Part shown: positions 25,754 through 33,254 of the stretch, piece after piece
Layout: the number at the start of each line of letters is the position of its first letter
How positions within the stretch are numbered: position 1 is the stretch's first letter
The notes under the pieces: generated by a model
Seen by the model: only the letters and a program-made list of their open reading frames with translations
Databases searched by the model: none
Told to the model about the DNA's origin: nothing
Assembly (NCBI GenBank): GCA_001013295.1
Contig: LAZY01000015.1
Span: 18,062 to 82,061 of the forward strand
Direction of reading: 5' to 3'
DNA: 64,000 nucleotides
DNA from: Chryseobacterium indologenes
GTDB taxonomy: Bacteria > Bacteroidota > Bacteroidia > Flavobacteriales > Weeksellaceae
Position numbers and translations under genes: made by a program

Positions 25754-26444
25754 TTATTTACAACGTGAAGTTTTGATTACTCCTGATGAGGTTTTGTTCC
25801 ATGCAGCAACGGATCAGAAGATTGACGAAAGACAAATCCGGCAAAGCATCATCATTGCAGAAGAAAGATTTATTTCAAATACACTTTGTGATGCATTTTA
25901 CGAAGATTTTATTTCAAAGAAAAATGTAATGGTTACCGCCGAAAATAAAGCTGATTTATTTCAAAAAATAAATGAATCGTTTGCGCTTGAAAACAAACCT
26001 CCGTTAAAAGAATCTGATTTAAAAATCGGCATGATCGTTAATGCGATCGAGCTGGTGGAGAATGAATGGTACCGAAAACTTTGGAACCGCTTTTTATGGA
26101 AGCTTACAGCGGAATGCGTGGATATGATGGCAATTGTTCCGAGTTGGTTAAGAACAACTGATCAGGGGCAACAACTAAACAAGCCTAATGCAATCGGCGG
26201 AAATGGTGGGGATTCAGCATCTGGAAGTTCCAAAGATGTGAACATGAAACTTAACAATGCAATGCAGGATCGCATTGATCCTTTGATTGAAAGAATGAGG
26301 TTATGGATTTGCCAACATAAACAACATTTTCCACTTTATTGCAAGGCTTGTAATGATTGTGGTTGTAATGGTTCAAATGAGAATGTAGACGGTGTTTCTT
26401 ACATAAGAAAAACCAATTTTATAACAGGAATATACGATGATTAA
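25740..26444 (+). CDS. Probable head-tail connector/adaptor (Cys-rich C-terminus)
   Basis: 234 residues right after the portal gene. The N-terminal part is helical (IDERQIRQSIIIAEERFISNTLCDAFYEDF), typical for connector proteins of the gp6/gp15 group; a Gly/Ser-rich linker (GGNGGDSASGSS) leads to a helix and then a CKACNDCGC cluster near residue 201-209. The Cys group may bind zinc. Position and helix content support the adaptor call; family similarity is not certain. Confidence 0.6.
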   Translation: MYRPNYLQREVLITPDEVLFHAATDQKIDERQIRQSIIIAEERFISNTLCDAFYEDFISKKNVMVTAENKADLFQKINESFALENKPPLKESDLKIGMIVNAIELVENEWYRKLWNRFLWKLTAECVDMMAIVPSWLRTTDQGQQLNKPNAIGGNGGDSASGSSKDVNMKLNNAMQDRIDPLIERMRLWICQHKQHFPLYCKACNDCGCNGSNENVDGVSYIRKTNFITGIYDD

Positions 26445-26449
26445 AAATT

Positions 26450-27271
26450 ATGAGTAAAGATACAATAGCTGAAAAATCGCTAACAATACGAATAGAAACA
26501 GAACCGGGAATGAACACAAACAAACGTGTTGCAGATGTTCTGGACGATATTAATGAAACAATGCTTGAAGCACCTAAAGGAACAGGATTTTATTATATGG
26601 CAACGGGAGGAATGCAGCCTCAATGGACCCCAATAAATCCGTCTTCATATTTCCTTGTTTTATGGAATGGATCATCATTTCAATCCTCAAATGTATTTTA
26701 TCACCAAAATACACAAAGGGTAGGAATAGGCACCGGAAACACAAATCTTAATTATCTTTTAGAAGTTAATGGGTCTGCAAAGGTTAACAGCCTTGTTGTT
26801 GCTAATCCTGTCAATGCTCAAGGAGACTCCACATTTAATAAAACTTTTGTTGGTAAACCCGATGGAACAGTTGGATGGGAGCCAAAGGTTTCTTTAGGTG
26901 CTCCCAGAGCAAATATGGTTCAATTTGGAACAGGTGGAGCCATAAATGTAAATAACAATACAGCCAATCTTGTTTCTATAATTTCATATGCGGGCGTACT
27001 CGTAACAATTGATGCTACAAGTGATTTTGGATCTACTTTCAATAATGGAGGTTATACAATAACTGTGGATAAAGATATTTCTACAGATCCTGTAAAAATG
27101 GTAAATGGAAACGGGAAAGTGGTTATCATTATGAGAAAAAACGGTACAAGAGAATATGTAGGTTATCCATATTCATCAACGCCCTTGAATTTACCTGTTG
27201 GAACAAGATATATCGTAGGATATGTAACTGCCGGAACAACGGTTCCTCTCATTTATTTAGTAGAATTATAA
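26450..27271 (+). CDS. Tail-fibre-like protein
   Basis: 273 residues. After a helical start (NKRVADVLDDINETM) the sequence becomes Gly/Asn/Ser-rich beta repeats. The segment RVGIGTGNTNLNYLLEVNGSAKV (about residue 86-108) is characteristic of phage tail fibres and their chaperone-bearing relatives. No S74 peptidase domain is visible at the C-terminus (VGYVTAGTTVPLIYLVEL), so it is a short fibre or a fibre-tip protein. It precedes the lysis region. Confidence 0.6.
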   Translation: MSKDTIAEKSLTIRIETEPGMNTNKRVADVLDDINETMLEAPKGTGFYYMATGGMQPQWTPINPSSYFLVLWNGSSFQSSNVFYHQNTQRVGIGTGNTNLNYLLEVNGSAKVNSLVVANPVNAQGDSTFNKTFVGKPDGTVGWEPKVSLGAPRANMVQFGTGGAINVNNNTANLVSIISYAGVLVTIDATSDFGSTFNNGGYTITVDKDISTDPVKMVNGNGKVVIIMRKNGTREYVGYPYSSTPLNLPVGTRYIVGYVTAGTTVPLIYLVEL

Positions 27272-27285
27272 TAAAATTAATACTC

Positions 27286-27618
27286 ATGATAGCAATAAAA
27301 TCAAAGAAAGCATTAAAAACTCCAGAAAGAGTTTTACAGGAAGGAATTATAACAAGAAAAATTGACTTTTTTCAAATAACACCCGATTCCAACGAATTAA
27401 ATATGAGAATTTCAGAGCAATGTTTAGATAGTGAAGGAAAAGTTATTTGGGAAACAACCTTCATGCCTAAACCGGTAATATTACCACCTGAAGTACTGGA
27501 ACCAATTTATCAGCAATTTAGACAGAATTTAAAAAATGAAACCGAAAATGAACGGTTATTTGGTTGTAAATCTGGAGATTTCGATATAGTAATTGAAGAA
27601 AATAAAGCAGAAGAATGA
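27286..27618 (+). CDS. Phage protein of unknown function (110 aa)
   Basis: 110 residues, basic at the start and acidic at the end (DIVIEENKAEE). The middle contains a DFFQITPDSNELNMRISEQ strand pattern and PPEVLEPIYQQF helices. It overlaps the next gene by four bases. No family recognised; co-transcription with the fibre and lysis genes is likely. Confidence 0.5.
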   Translation: MIAIKSKKALKTPERVLQEGIITRKIDFFQITPDSNELNMRISEQCLDSEGKVIWETTFMPKPVILPPEVLEPIYQQFRQNLKNETENERLFGCKSGDFDIVIEENKAEE

Positions 27619-27953
27619 TTCTTTTTTTAATTGCTTATATCCTAATACTCCCTTTAACCTTTGTCAATTATATTGTTGTGCTTTTTGTTAGTAAGGATAA
27701 TGCAAAAAAATACTTCAGAAGCACAGCGATAAATATAGATAAGTTTGGGAATCGAGAGTTTCGGACTTTGTGGAATTGTACCCTTCGGATAAATACCGGA
27801 TATAAATTTGGAAATCCGGAGGAAACAATTTCTTCAGTTCTGGGGAAAAATGAAAGGAATGAAACATTAACTAAAACAGGTAAAATTTTAGTTTTCATAC
27901 TTAATACAATCGACAAGGACCACTGCAAAAAAAGTATCAATGATAATTTATGA
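27615..27953 (+). CDS. Small membrane-anchored protein (112 aa)
   Basis: 112 residues with one strong N-terminal transmembrane helix (about residues 2-25, LFLIAYILILPLTFVNYIVVLF) and a soluble basic C-terminal domain. It begins four bases before the previous stop. In its place at the head of the lysis cassette it could be a holin accessory or antiholin; no diagnostic motif is seen. Confidence 0.5.
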   Translation: MILFLIAYILILPLTFVNYIVVLFVSKDNAKKYFRSTAINIDKFGNREFRTLWNCTLRINTGYKFGNPEETISSVLGKNERNETLTKTGKILVFILNTIDKDHCKKSINDNL

Positions 27954-27972
27954 TTTAAATATAAAGAAAACC

Positions 27973-28308
27973 ATGACACAAAACAACGATTTATATTATG
28001 ATGCTAACAGGATGGTTGCAATAATGTTAACTATTATCGTAGGAGTTATAGGCCGTCTAGGTTATGAAAATTCTAATGGTAAAAAAATAAAATTAGGATT
28101 AATATTTCAAACTATTGTAATGGCAATACTCGTTGTTTTTGTTGGTGAATCAATCTTATACCATTCAGGGCACCGTGATTATAGATTGCCAATATTAACA
28201 TTAGCTTCCTTCTTTTCACATGATATTATGAAATATCTTGATAAGAACAAGACAAAATACTTTAACAAATTTTTAGGACCAAAAAATAAAGAAGATGAAA
28301 ACGAATAA
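27973..28308 (+). CDS. Holin-like membrane protein (111 aa)
   Basis: Start set at ATG 27973 (MTQNNDLYYDANRM); an in-frame ATG at 27940 lies inside the previous gene. Two hydrophobic segments (MVAIMLTIIVGVIGRLGY and LIFQTIVMAILVVFVG) and a possible third (LPILTLASFF) fit a small class I holin. Its charged C-terminus (KNKEDENE) is on the cytoplasmic side by the usual rule. It directly precedes a second membrane protein, the spanin and the endolysin, so a role in timed membrane opening is likely. Confidence 0.6.
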   Translation: MTQNNDLYYDANRMVAIMLTIIVGVIGRLGYENSNGKKIKLGLIFQTIVMAILVVFVGESILYHSGHRDYRLPILTLASFFSHDIMKYLDKNKTKYFNKFLGPKNKEDENE

Positions 28309-28654
28309 AAAGTTTTATTACAATTTAATCATAGTTGTTTTAGCAATATCCGGTATTTATTTTTCTGGACATATTCAACAATTATATATCAGTGCATTAT
28401 TTATTTCAGCAGCTTTTATCTCTTCATTCTTTGTTTACAAAAAAACCTTTCCGTTCATTATGATCGGATTGGGGTTTTATTGGTATGCGATTATGAAAGA
28501 CATCTGGGGAGGTTCAATCACTTATGCACCTGAAGTAACAAGATTCTACTGGACAACTGGAAACGTATTTATTTGTATTGGAATTATCTTTCTCATGATT
28601 GAAGAATTCTTTCCAAGAGCATATAATAAATTGTTTGGAAATGATAAAGATTAA
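28295..28654 (+). CDS. Membrane protein of the lysis cassette (119 aa)
   Basis: 119 residues with four hydrophobic segments (about 10-25, 31-46, 50-66 and 88-102), overlapping the holin candidate by 14 bases. It may be the second holin/antiholin component or an unrelated membrane protein. The spanin gene begins inside its 3' end. No family recognised. Confidence 0.5.
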   Translation: MKTNKKFYYNLIIVVLAISGIYFSGHIQQLYISALFISAAFISSFFVYKKTFPFIMIGLGFYWYAIMKDIWGGSITYAPEVTRFYWTTGNVFICIGIIFLMIEEFFPRAYNKLFGNDKD

Positions 28655-29345
28655 ATATTTCATTGTACTGTTTCTCCTTACGTCCTGTGTAAATAGAACC
28701 GTTGAAAAATCTAAAAACCTTTCAGAAATTTCAGATTCCAGAAAAGAGACTGAAAGCAATAATTCTGAAGAAAAAACTTCATTACATCTGAAAGAAAGTT
28801 CGATCGTTGATACTCGGAATAATTCTGAGAAAAAGGAGGAAAAAGAAAATATACAATCTCATAATTCTGAAAACGTTTCCACCAAGAACAATTCTGAAAC
28901 AAGTTCCCGGAAAACAACAACAAGAAAATATTATCCCAACGGATCTATAAAATCAGAAACGGAAACATCCGAAAACAACAGTAAAGCAATTGACGAAAAG
29001 AATTATTATAAATCAATCTACGAAGAAGCGAAAAGTGAAAATTCGTTTTTGATAACCAGTAATAAATCACTGAAAGAAATTAATGTTGATTTACTTTTTA
29101 GTCAGTCGAAGCAAGAACAACTTTTAAAAAAATATCAGTCCCTGATAAAACAGAAGGATCTGCAGCTCAACAAAAAAACTGAAAAAACTGTCAGTATATG
29201 GCTTTATGTCGGTTTAATTATCACAGGAATGTTATTCATCCTTTTACTTCAATACACCTGGAATAAAGCAAAAAAAAGTCAGTGGTATTTAATCCTATTA
29301 AATAAAATTCGTAATGGAATACAAAGCAAAAATTCAGATCAGTGA
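28641..29345 (+). CDS. Probable unimolecular spanin (lipoprotein plus C-terminal TM)
   Basis: Start chosen at ATG 28641, which yields a lipoprotein signal MIKIKYFIVLFLLTSC (lipobox Cys16); starting at 28599 would add 14 residues before it. The 234-residue protein has a Ser/Asn/Glu-rich periplasmic region with coiled-coil potential (about 60-180) and one C-terminal transmembrane helix (IWLYVGLIITGMLFILLLQ). An outer-membrane lipoprotein joined to an inner-membrane helix is the architecture of phage T1-type u-spanins, which fuse the two membranes at lysis. It overlaps the endolysin gene by 32 bases. Confidence 0.7.
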   Translation: MIKIKYFIVLFLLTSCVNRTVEKSKNLSEISDSRKETESNNSEEKTSLHLKESSIVDTRNNSEKKEEKENIQSHNSENVSTKNNSETSSRKTTTRKYYPNGSIKSETETSENNSKAIDEKNYYKSIYEEAKSENSFLITSNKSLKEINVDLLFSQSKQEQLLKKYQSLIKQKDLQLNKKTEKTVSIWLYVGLIITGMLFILLLQYTWNKAKKSQWYLILLNKIRNGIQSKNSDQ

Positions 29346-29982
29346 AAAAATTCTCAGTGATATTTTTCGCTCAGTAAACGCAAAAAGAGGTCGGGAGAAT
29401 AAGGATAAAAATATTGCCGGCTTTGTTTATACTTTTAATAAATACGCTGATTATTTCGCAATAGATACTCCTTTAGAAGTTCGACACTTTATTGCACAAA
29501 TAACACATGAAAGTGATCAGTTTAATGCTTATGAAGAATACGCTTCCGGATCAGCCTATGAAGGCCGTAAAGATCTGGGAAATGTTTTCAAAGGCGATGG
29601 AGTTAAATTCAAAGGGCGGGGTCCTATACAGATCACCGGTAGAGCCAATTATAAAAAAATGGGAACTGAAATTGCAAAACTTCCATTCCTGAATGATCGT
29701 GAAAGGAAAATATTTGAAAATGATGGTTTGCTAAAAGATCCGTCTAAACTTCAAGATCCTGTATGGGGTACATTGGCAGCTTTAATTTTTTGGGTTGATA
29801 AAGGCTTAAATTCTTTATGTGTTCCTGACAATCAAAAAGTAACAATAAAACGCCTTAACTCTTCCGGTTGGTATAATTACACCTGTTCACCAATTGAAGC
29901 GATTACACGCAAAATAAACGGTGGAATAAACGGTTTTGAAGATCGTATTAAGAATTATGAAGCTTTGAAAAAATCAATTTAG
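29314..29982 (+). CDS. GH19-family endolysin
   Basis: 222 residues matching glycoside hydrolase family 19 lysins. The catalytic Glu is in ITHESDQF (Glu66); the second conserved acidic site is in YEGR (Glu83). GRGPIQITGRANY (about 101-113) is the substrate-cleft signature. The N-terminus has no signal peptide, so release depends on the holins. The terminator at 29982 follows at once. Family members hydrolyse chitin or peptidoglycan; in a phage lysis cassette the target is peptidoglycan. Confidence 0.88.
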   Translation: MEYKAKIQISEKILSDIFRSVNAKRGRENKDKNIAGFVYTFNKYADYFAIDTPLEVRHFIAQITHESDQFNAYEEYASGSAYEGRKDLGNVFKGDGVKFKGRGPIQITGRANYKKMGTEIAKLPFLNDRERKIFENDGLLKDPSKLQDPVWGTLAALIFWVDKGLNSLCVPDNQKVTIKRLNSSGWYNYTCSPIEAITRKINGGINGFEDRIKNYEALKKSI

Positions 29983-30004
29983 AGGAAAAGATCCTCCGTT
30001 TTTT
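29982..30004 (+). terminator. Terminator after the endolysin
   Basis: Five-bp stem GAGGA / TCCTC with a five-base loop followed by CG and six T. The stem starts inside the TAG stop codon. It would end the long late transcript before the Mom-like gene. Confidence 0.65.
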
Positions 30005-30010
30005 AAAAAT

Positions 30011-30100
30011 CTCTGACCACTTTTAAAAACACACCCGTAGGCTACGGAGGACTATATGTCTTCTGGAGCTTACGGGTTTTTGCTTTTTGTGTGGTCAGAG
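30011..30100 (+). ncRNA. Large structured hairpin before the Mom-like gene
   Basis: Three nested helices: CTCTGACCAC (30011-30020) with GTGGTCAGAG (30091-30100), ACCCGTA (30033-30039) with TACGGGT (30071-30077), and GAGGAC (30047-30052) with GTCTTC (30058-30063, one G-U). AT-rich internal loops, partly AAAAA against TTTTT, separate them. There is no open frame. It could be a small RNA, an attenuator or a 5' control element of the gene at 30122, which starts 22 bases later. Confidence 0.55.
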
Positions 30101-30121
30101 TTACAAAATTAAGTTAAAATT

Positions 30122-30859
30122 ATGAATATAAAAATAGAATCTAAAAATTTAGGAACATTAATAATCAAGCTTATTTCAAAAGAAAAGGCAAAAGAATTAA
30201 TTATCAATAATCATTATTCTAAAAAGTGGAATGCAGGAGGTTTTGGGGTTTATAATTTTGGAATCTTTCAATTTGGGAGTGAACATGAAAATGAATGTTT
30301 GGGAGTTGCTTCATATGGTTATATGAAGAATCCAAAAGCAAAGATATTTTATCATCCAAATCCTAACGCATGGATGATTGAATTAAACCGGATGTGGATT
30401 TCTGATCAGCTGGGGAAAAATGCTGAAAGTATTTTGATTGCTCATTCGCTTAAAGCTTTGAAAAAAATAGATAAAAATATTGTTGCAGTTCAATCTTTTG
30501 CAGATGGAAGGCTTGGTTGTGGAACCATTTACAAAGCATCGAATTTTAAATATTATGGAAAACATCAAACGATTTTCCTTGAAAATAAAATTACTGGTGA
30601 AATTACACATCAACAGAATTTAACAAACACTACTTCAAAAAGCCGATACATTCGTGATAATGTTTCCTATCTTTTAGGAGATTTCAATGTTTTTAAAGTA
30701 GATACTTACAGATATATTTTCCCATTATGTAAAAAATTTCAGTTCAAATCAAAGGCTCAGATTTATCCACCTTACAATAAAGGGTCCTATCCTATTACTT
30801 GGCTCCGGGATAAAAAAGCAATAAAAGATCGTTTGATTGAATTCATAAATACTTTATAG
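30122..30859 (+). CDS. Mom-like DNA-modifying GNAT-fold protein
   Basis: 245 residues. NNHYSKKWNAGGFGVYNFGIF, then ELNRMWISDQLGKNAESILIAHSLKALKK (about 83-111) and VQSFADGRLGCGTIYKASNFKYYG (about 121-144) follow the signature of phage Mu Mom relatives, which have an acetyltransferase-like fold and turn adenine into a modified base to block host restriction enzymes. The Cys-Gly-Thr-Ile-Tyr-x-Ala-Ser-Asn block is especially close to family members. It lies at the distal end of the prophage, transcribed toward the convergent integrase, behind the large hairpin. Activity is inferred from the family. Confidence 0.75.
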   Translation: MNIKIESKNLGTLIIKLISKEKAKELIINNHYSKKWNAGGFGVYNFGIFQFGSEHENECLGVASYGYMKNPKAKIFYHPNPNAWMIELNRMWISDQLGKNAESILIAHSLKALKKIDKNIVAVQSFADGRLGCGTIYKASNFKYYGKHQTIFLENKITGEITHQQNLTNTTSKSRYIRDNVSYLLGDFNVFKVDTYRYIFPLCKKFQFKSKAQIYPPYNKGSYPITWLRDKKAIKDRLIEFINTL

Positions 30860-30873
30860 TGAGTACACAATAA

Positions 30874-30906
30874 AAAAAGGGTACGGTGTTTTACAGTACC
30901 CTTTTT
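30874..30906. terminator. Bidirectional terminator between Mom-like gene and integrase
   Basis: Eleven-bp stem AAAAAGGGTAC / GTACCCTTTTT with an eleven-base loop. A/T runs on both sides let it work for both convergent genes. Confidence 0.85.
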
Positions 30907-30908
30907 AA

Positions 30909-32147
30909 CTAGCCTATCATTAGCCTTTTTAAATCTTTATTTTTTCTTTCCTCTCTTCCTGTGGTATATATACCTGTTGTTTTTGGTGTTGTGTGTGCTC
31001 CCATTCTTTGGGCTTTTCCAACAATCGGAATAATTGGTGCGGTCTGCATTTCATCCAGCATATCAAGAAACAAATGTTTCAAACTGTAAAAATCCTCAGT
31101 AACTTTTATTATATTTCCTTCGCCGTCTTTAATCTCTTCTGAATCTTTTACATGTCTTTTCCACCGGCGAGAAATTTGTTTTGCGCTGATTGGAATTTCT
31201 CCTGGGATAAGACCTTTCGAAAATAAATAATCCTCTTGATCCTCACATAATGAAAGAATTTCTTTCCAGTAAGGAATAGCAGCAGGAATAATAATTTTCT
31301 TAACCCATGTCTTTCGTTTTCCTTTCTTAATTAAAACTTGATATTCCTGATTTTCCAGATCAACATGTTTTCTCTGCAATTGCATGAATTCTGTTGACCG
31401 GCCCCCGGAATAAAAGAATATTTTCCCATATCTAAAAAAAGAATAACATTTTGTTTGAAGATGCTTGTAAACATATCTAAGCCTTTCTTCAGTAATTACT
31501 TCACGAATGTGTTTCGTTTCAGCTTTTATCGAAATATTGTCGACGGGATTATAATCGCAGCATCCATATTGTGTTAATTCTTTGAACAGCGATTGAAGAT
31601 AGCTTCTGAAACGATTATATGAAACATCTGGTAAATCCATTGCATCTAAAAGTGTTTTAAGATGCCAGGTCTTTACCTCATGAATTAGAACATCATAAAA
31701 TCTAGTTGTAAATAGATGTTTACTCACATGATTAATACACCGTTTCACTTCTTTACCATGATCAACAGACCAAAAAGGAGTTAACTTTTTATGAGCTTCT
31801 TCCAGTGCAGAAATTAAGTCTAAATTTGGATGCAGATCACCTACACGATCACTCATGTACACTTTAGTAATAGGATTGAAATTCTGCTGATCCAATCTCA
31901 TTTCCATTTCTTCAAGAAATATTTCGGCCTTGACTTTCAGATCCGGGAGTTTTTCACCCGAAAATTTTACCCGGTATGGATAACCTTCCGGATATTGTTC
32001 TTCAAACAAAGGATCAAAGAACCTACATTGAATAAACCATTGTTTGGGATAATTTGATTTTGCAGTAAATGTTTTGTATTTCTTTGGAGAAATAAAAACA
32101 GCGGTTCTGGAACAACCGTTTAGAAGTTTCGTTCTTTCGTTTTTCAT
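30909..32147 (-). CDS. int: Tyrosine-family integrase
   Basis: 412 residues with the typical layout: N-terminal arm-binding part, core-binding helices (about 100-210), catalytic domain from about 215. The first Arg is in SGGRSTEF. The HxxR motif appears as YSLKH, so Lys replaces the second Arg and Tyr the His, a variant seen in some Bacteroidota integrases. The end has GAHTTPKTTGIYTTG with the His and nucleophilic Tyr. The gene points away from the tRNA at 32262-32335, whose 3' end lies 115 bases from the integrase start; this is the usual attachment layout. Confidence 0.88.
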   Translation of the reverse strand: MKNERTKLLNGCSRTAVFISPKKYKTFTAKSNYPKQWFIQCRFFDPLFEEQYPEGYPYRVKFSGEKLPDLKVKAEIFLEEMEMRLDQQNFNPITKVYMSDRVGDLHPNLDLISALEEAHKKLTPFWSVDHGKEVKRCINHVSKHLFTTRFYDVLIHEVKTWHLKTLLDAMDLPDVSYNRFRSYLQSLFKELTQYGCCDYNPVDNISIKAETKHIREVITEERLRYVYKHLQTKCYSFFRYGKIFFYSGGRSTEFMQLQRKHVDLENQEYQVLIKKGKRKTWVKKIIIPAAIPYWKEILSLCEDQEDYLFSKGLIPGEIPISAKQISRRWKRHVKDSEEIKDGEGNIIKVTEDFYSLKHLFLDMLDEMQTAPIIPIVGKAQRMGAHTTPKTTGIYTTGREERKNKDLKRLMIG

Positions 32148-32223
32148 TTTGGTAGAATGTTTTTAAAGTTGCCCTTAAAGTTGACTTTCATTGTCATTCT
32201 ACCTTTGTAAAAGCTAGTATAAA

Positions 32224-32259
32224 ATCTCGGAAACCCATTGTGGGAAAGGCTTCCGAGAT
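32224..32259 (-). terminator. Terminator of the CAT-anticodon tRNA
   Basis: Nine-bp stem ATCTCGGAA / TTCCGAGAT with an inner CCCA/TGGG helix; on the - strand it follows the tRNA 3' end and is succeeded by TTTTA. It lies in the probable attachment region, so it may be of phage or host origin. Confidence 0.75.
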
Positions 32260-32261
32260 AG

Positions 32262-32335
32262 TGGTCCCACCTGGGCTCGAACCAGGGACCACCTGATTAT
32301 GAGTCAGGTGCTCTAACCAACTGAGCTATAGGACC
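32262..32335 (-). tRNA. tRNA with CAT anticodon (Met or Ile2), probable attachment site
   Basis: Read on the - strand: acceptor GGTCCTA / TGGGACC (one G-U), D arm, anticodon stem CCTGA/TCAGG with loop CTCATAA (anticodon CAT), T arm CCTGG-TTCGAGC-CCAGG, discriminator A. CCA is not encoded. Elongator Met and lysidine-modified Ile both carry CAT and I cannot separate them. The integrase next to its 3' end marks it as the likely attB/attR; the partner copy must lie left of the window. Confidence 0.9.
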
Positions 32336-32397
32336 TCAAAACTTGGTTAAATTTTGTGTTTGCAAAAATAGTAAAATTTCTTTCACTACAAAATTTT

Positions 32398-32796
32398 TTA
32401 TTGCTTTTCTTGGCAAAGTTCTACCAGCACGCCATTTGTAGACTTCGGATGTAAGAAGACAACTAATTTATTATCAGCACCTTCTTTCGGTTCTTCGGAG
32501 ATAAATTGAAATCCTTCTTTTTTCAGTCTTTTCACTTCCTCCAGGATATTTTCAACGCCAAATGCCAGATGATGGATGCCTTCACCCTTTTTTTCGATGA
32601 ATTTGGAGATCGGACTTTCAGGATTGCTGGCTTCCAAAAGTTCGATTTTACTTTCTCCGGTTTCATAGAAAGAAGTGACTACCCCTTCTCTTTCTACAGT
32701 TTCCTGTTTATAGGATTCTTTTCCTAATAATTTGGCAAAAAGTTCATCAGAAACGCCCAAAGACTTTACCGCAATACCGATATGTTCTAGCTTCAT
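32398..32796 (-). CDS. mce: Methylmalonyl-CoA epimerase
   Basis: 132 residues, the full length of the family. The vicinal-oxygen-chelate fold is visible in two halves: KLEHIGIAVKSLG at the start and EGIHHLAFGVENI near residue 71-83, ending with STNGVLVELCQ. Metal ligands are the His of EHIG, the His of HHLAFG and Glu of LVELCQ. It interconverts the two epimers of methylmalonyl-CoA in propionate/branched amino-acid breakdown. It is the first host gene right of the prophage. Confidence 0.9.
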   Translation of the reverse strand: MKLEHIGIAVKSLGVSDELFAKLLGKESYKQETVEREGVVTSFYETGESKIELLEASNPESPISKFIEKKGEGIHHLAFGVENILEEVKRLKKEGFQFISEEPKEGADNKLVVFLHPKSTNGVLVELCQEKQ

Positions 32797-32875
32797 ATAA
32801 TAGTAATAAGTATAATTAATTCGTAAATTTGATACTGGAGCAGAATTTTCAAAGTATCAATTCAAACAAAAGTAC

Positions 32876-32883
32876 TAAATTTG
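32876..32883 (+). promoter_or_regulatory. -7 box for rbfA
   Basis: TAAATTTG, a perfect TAnnTTTG, 8 bases before the rbfA ATG at 32892; an identical box stands at 32823-32830. Confidence 0.55.
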
Positions 32884-32891
32884 CAGAAATT

Positions 32892-33251
32892 ATGGAAAGT
32901 AACAGACAAAGAAAAGTAGCACAGATCATTCAGGAGGACTTCGCAGAACTTTTCCGCAAGCAGGCTGCTGACAGCAAACAAAGTATATTGGTATCCGTTT
33001 CTGATGTAAAGGTAACGGCAGATTTGGGTATTGCTAAAATTTATTTAAGCATCTTCCCTCAGGAACACCGTGCCGCTGTGATGAAGGAGATTGAAGAAAA
33101 CAAACCTCAATACAGAAACTTTATCGGTCAGAAAATGGCAAAGCAGGTGCGTATCATTCCACAACTCAACTTTTATCTGGATACCGCTCTTGATGATGTT
33201 GAAAAACTGGAAAGAGAATTAAGAGGCGAAGGCGACAATCCTGTACTATAG
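32892..33251 (+). CDS. rbfA: Ribosome-binding factor A
   Basis: 119 residues from ATG 32892 (MESNRQRKVAQIIQEDFAELF); a TTG at 32829 is in frame but lies before the promoter. The KH-like fold is marked by VSVSDVKVTADLGIAKIYLSIFPQ and a C-terminal QVRIIPQLNFYLDTALDDVEKLE. RbfA helps mature the 3' and 5' ends of 16S rRNA in the 30S subunit. The permease gene follows after four bases, so both share a transcript. Confidence 0.92.
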   Translation: MESNRQRKVAQIIQEDFAELFRKQAADSKQSILVSVSDVKVTADLGIAKIYLSIFPQEHRAAVMKEIEENKPQYRNFIGQKMAKQVRIIPQLNFYLDTALDDVEKLERELRGEGDNPVL

Positions 33252-33254
33252 ATC

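Noticed and set aside
28599..28640. ATG at 28599 for the spanin gene.
   Set aside because: It would put 14 polar residues in front of a perfect lipoprotein signal.
30011..30100. The long hairpin as a MITE with ten-bp terminal inverted repeats.
   Set aside because: No target-site duplication flanks it and the inner helices are better explained by RNA folding.
30856..30873. A seventh copy of the phage palindrome overlapping the Mom stop codon (ATAGTGAGTACACAATA).
   Set aside because: The core is one base shorter and the left arm differs; it stands after a gene, not before one. Not counted.
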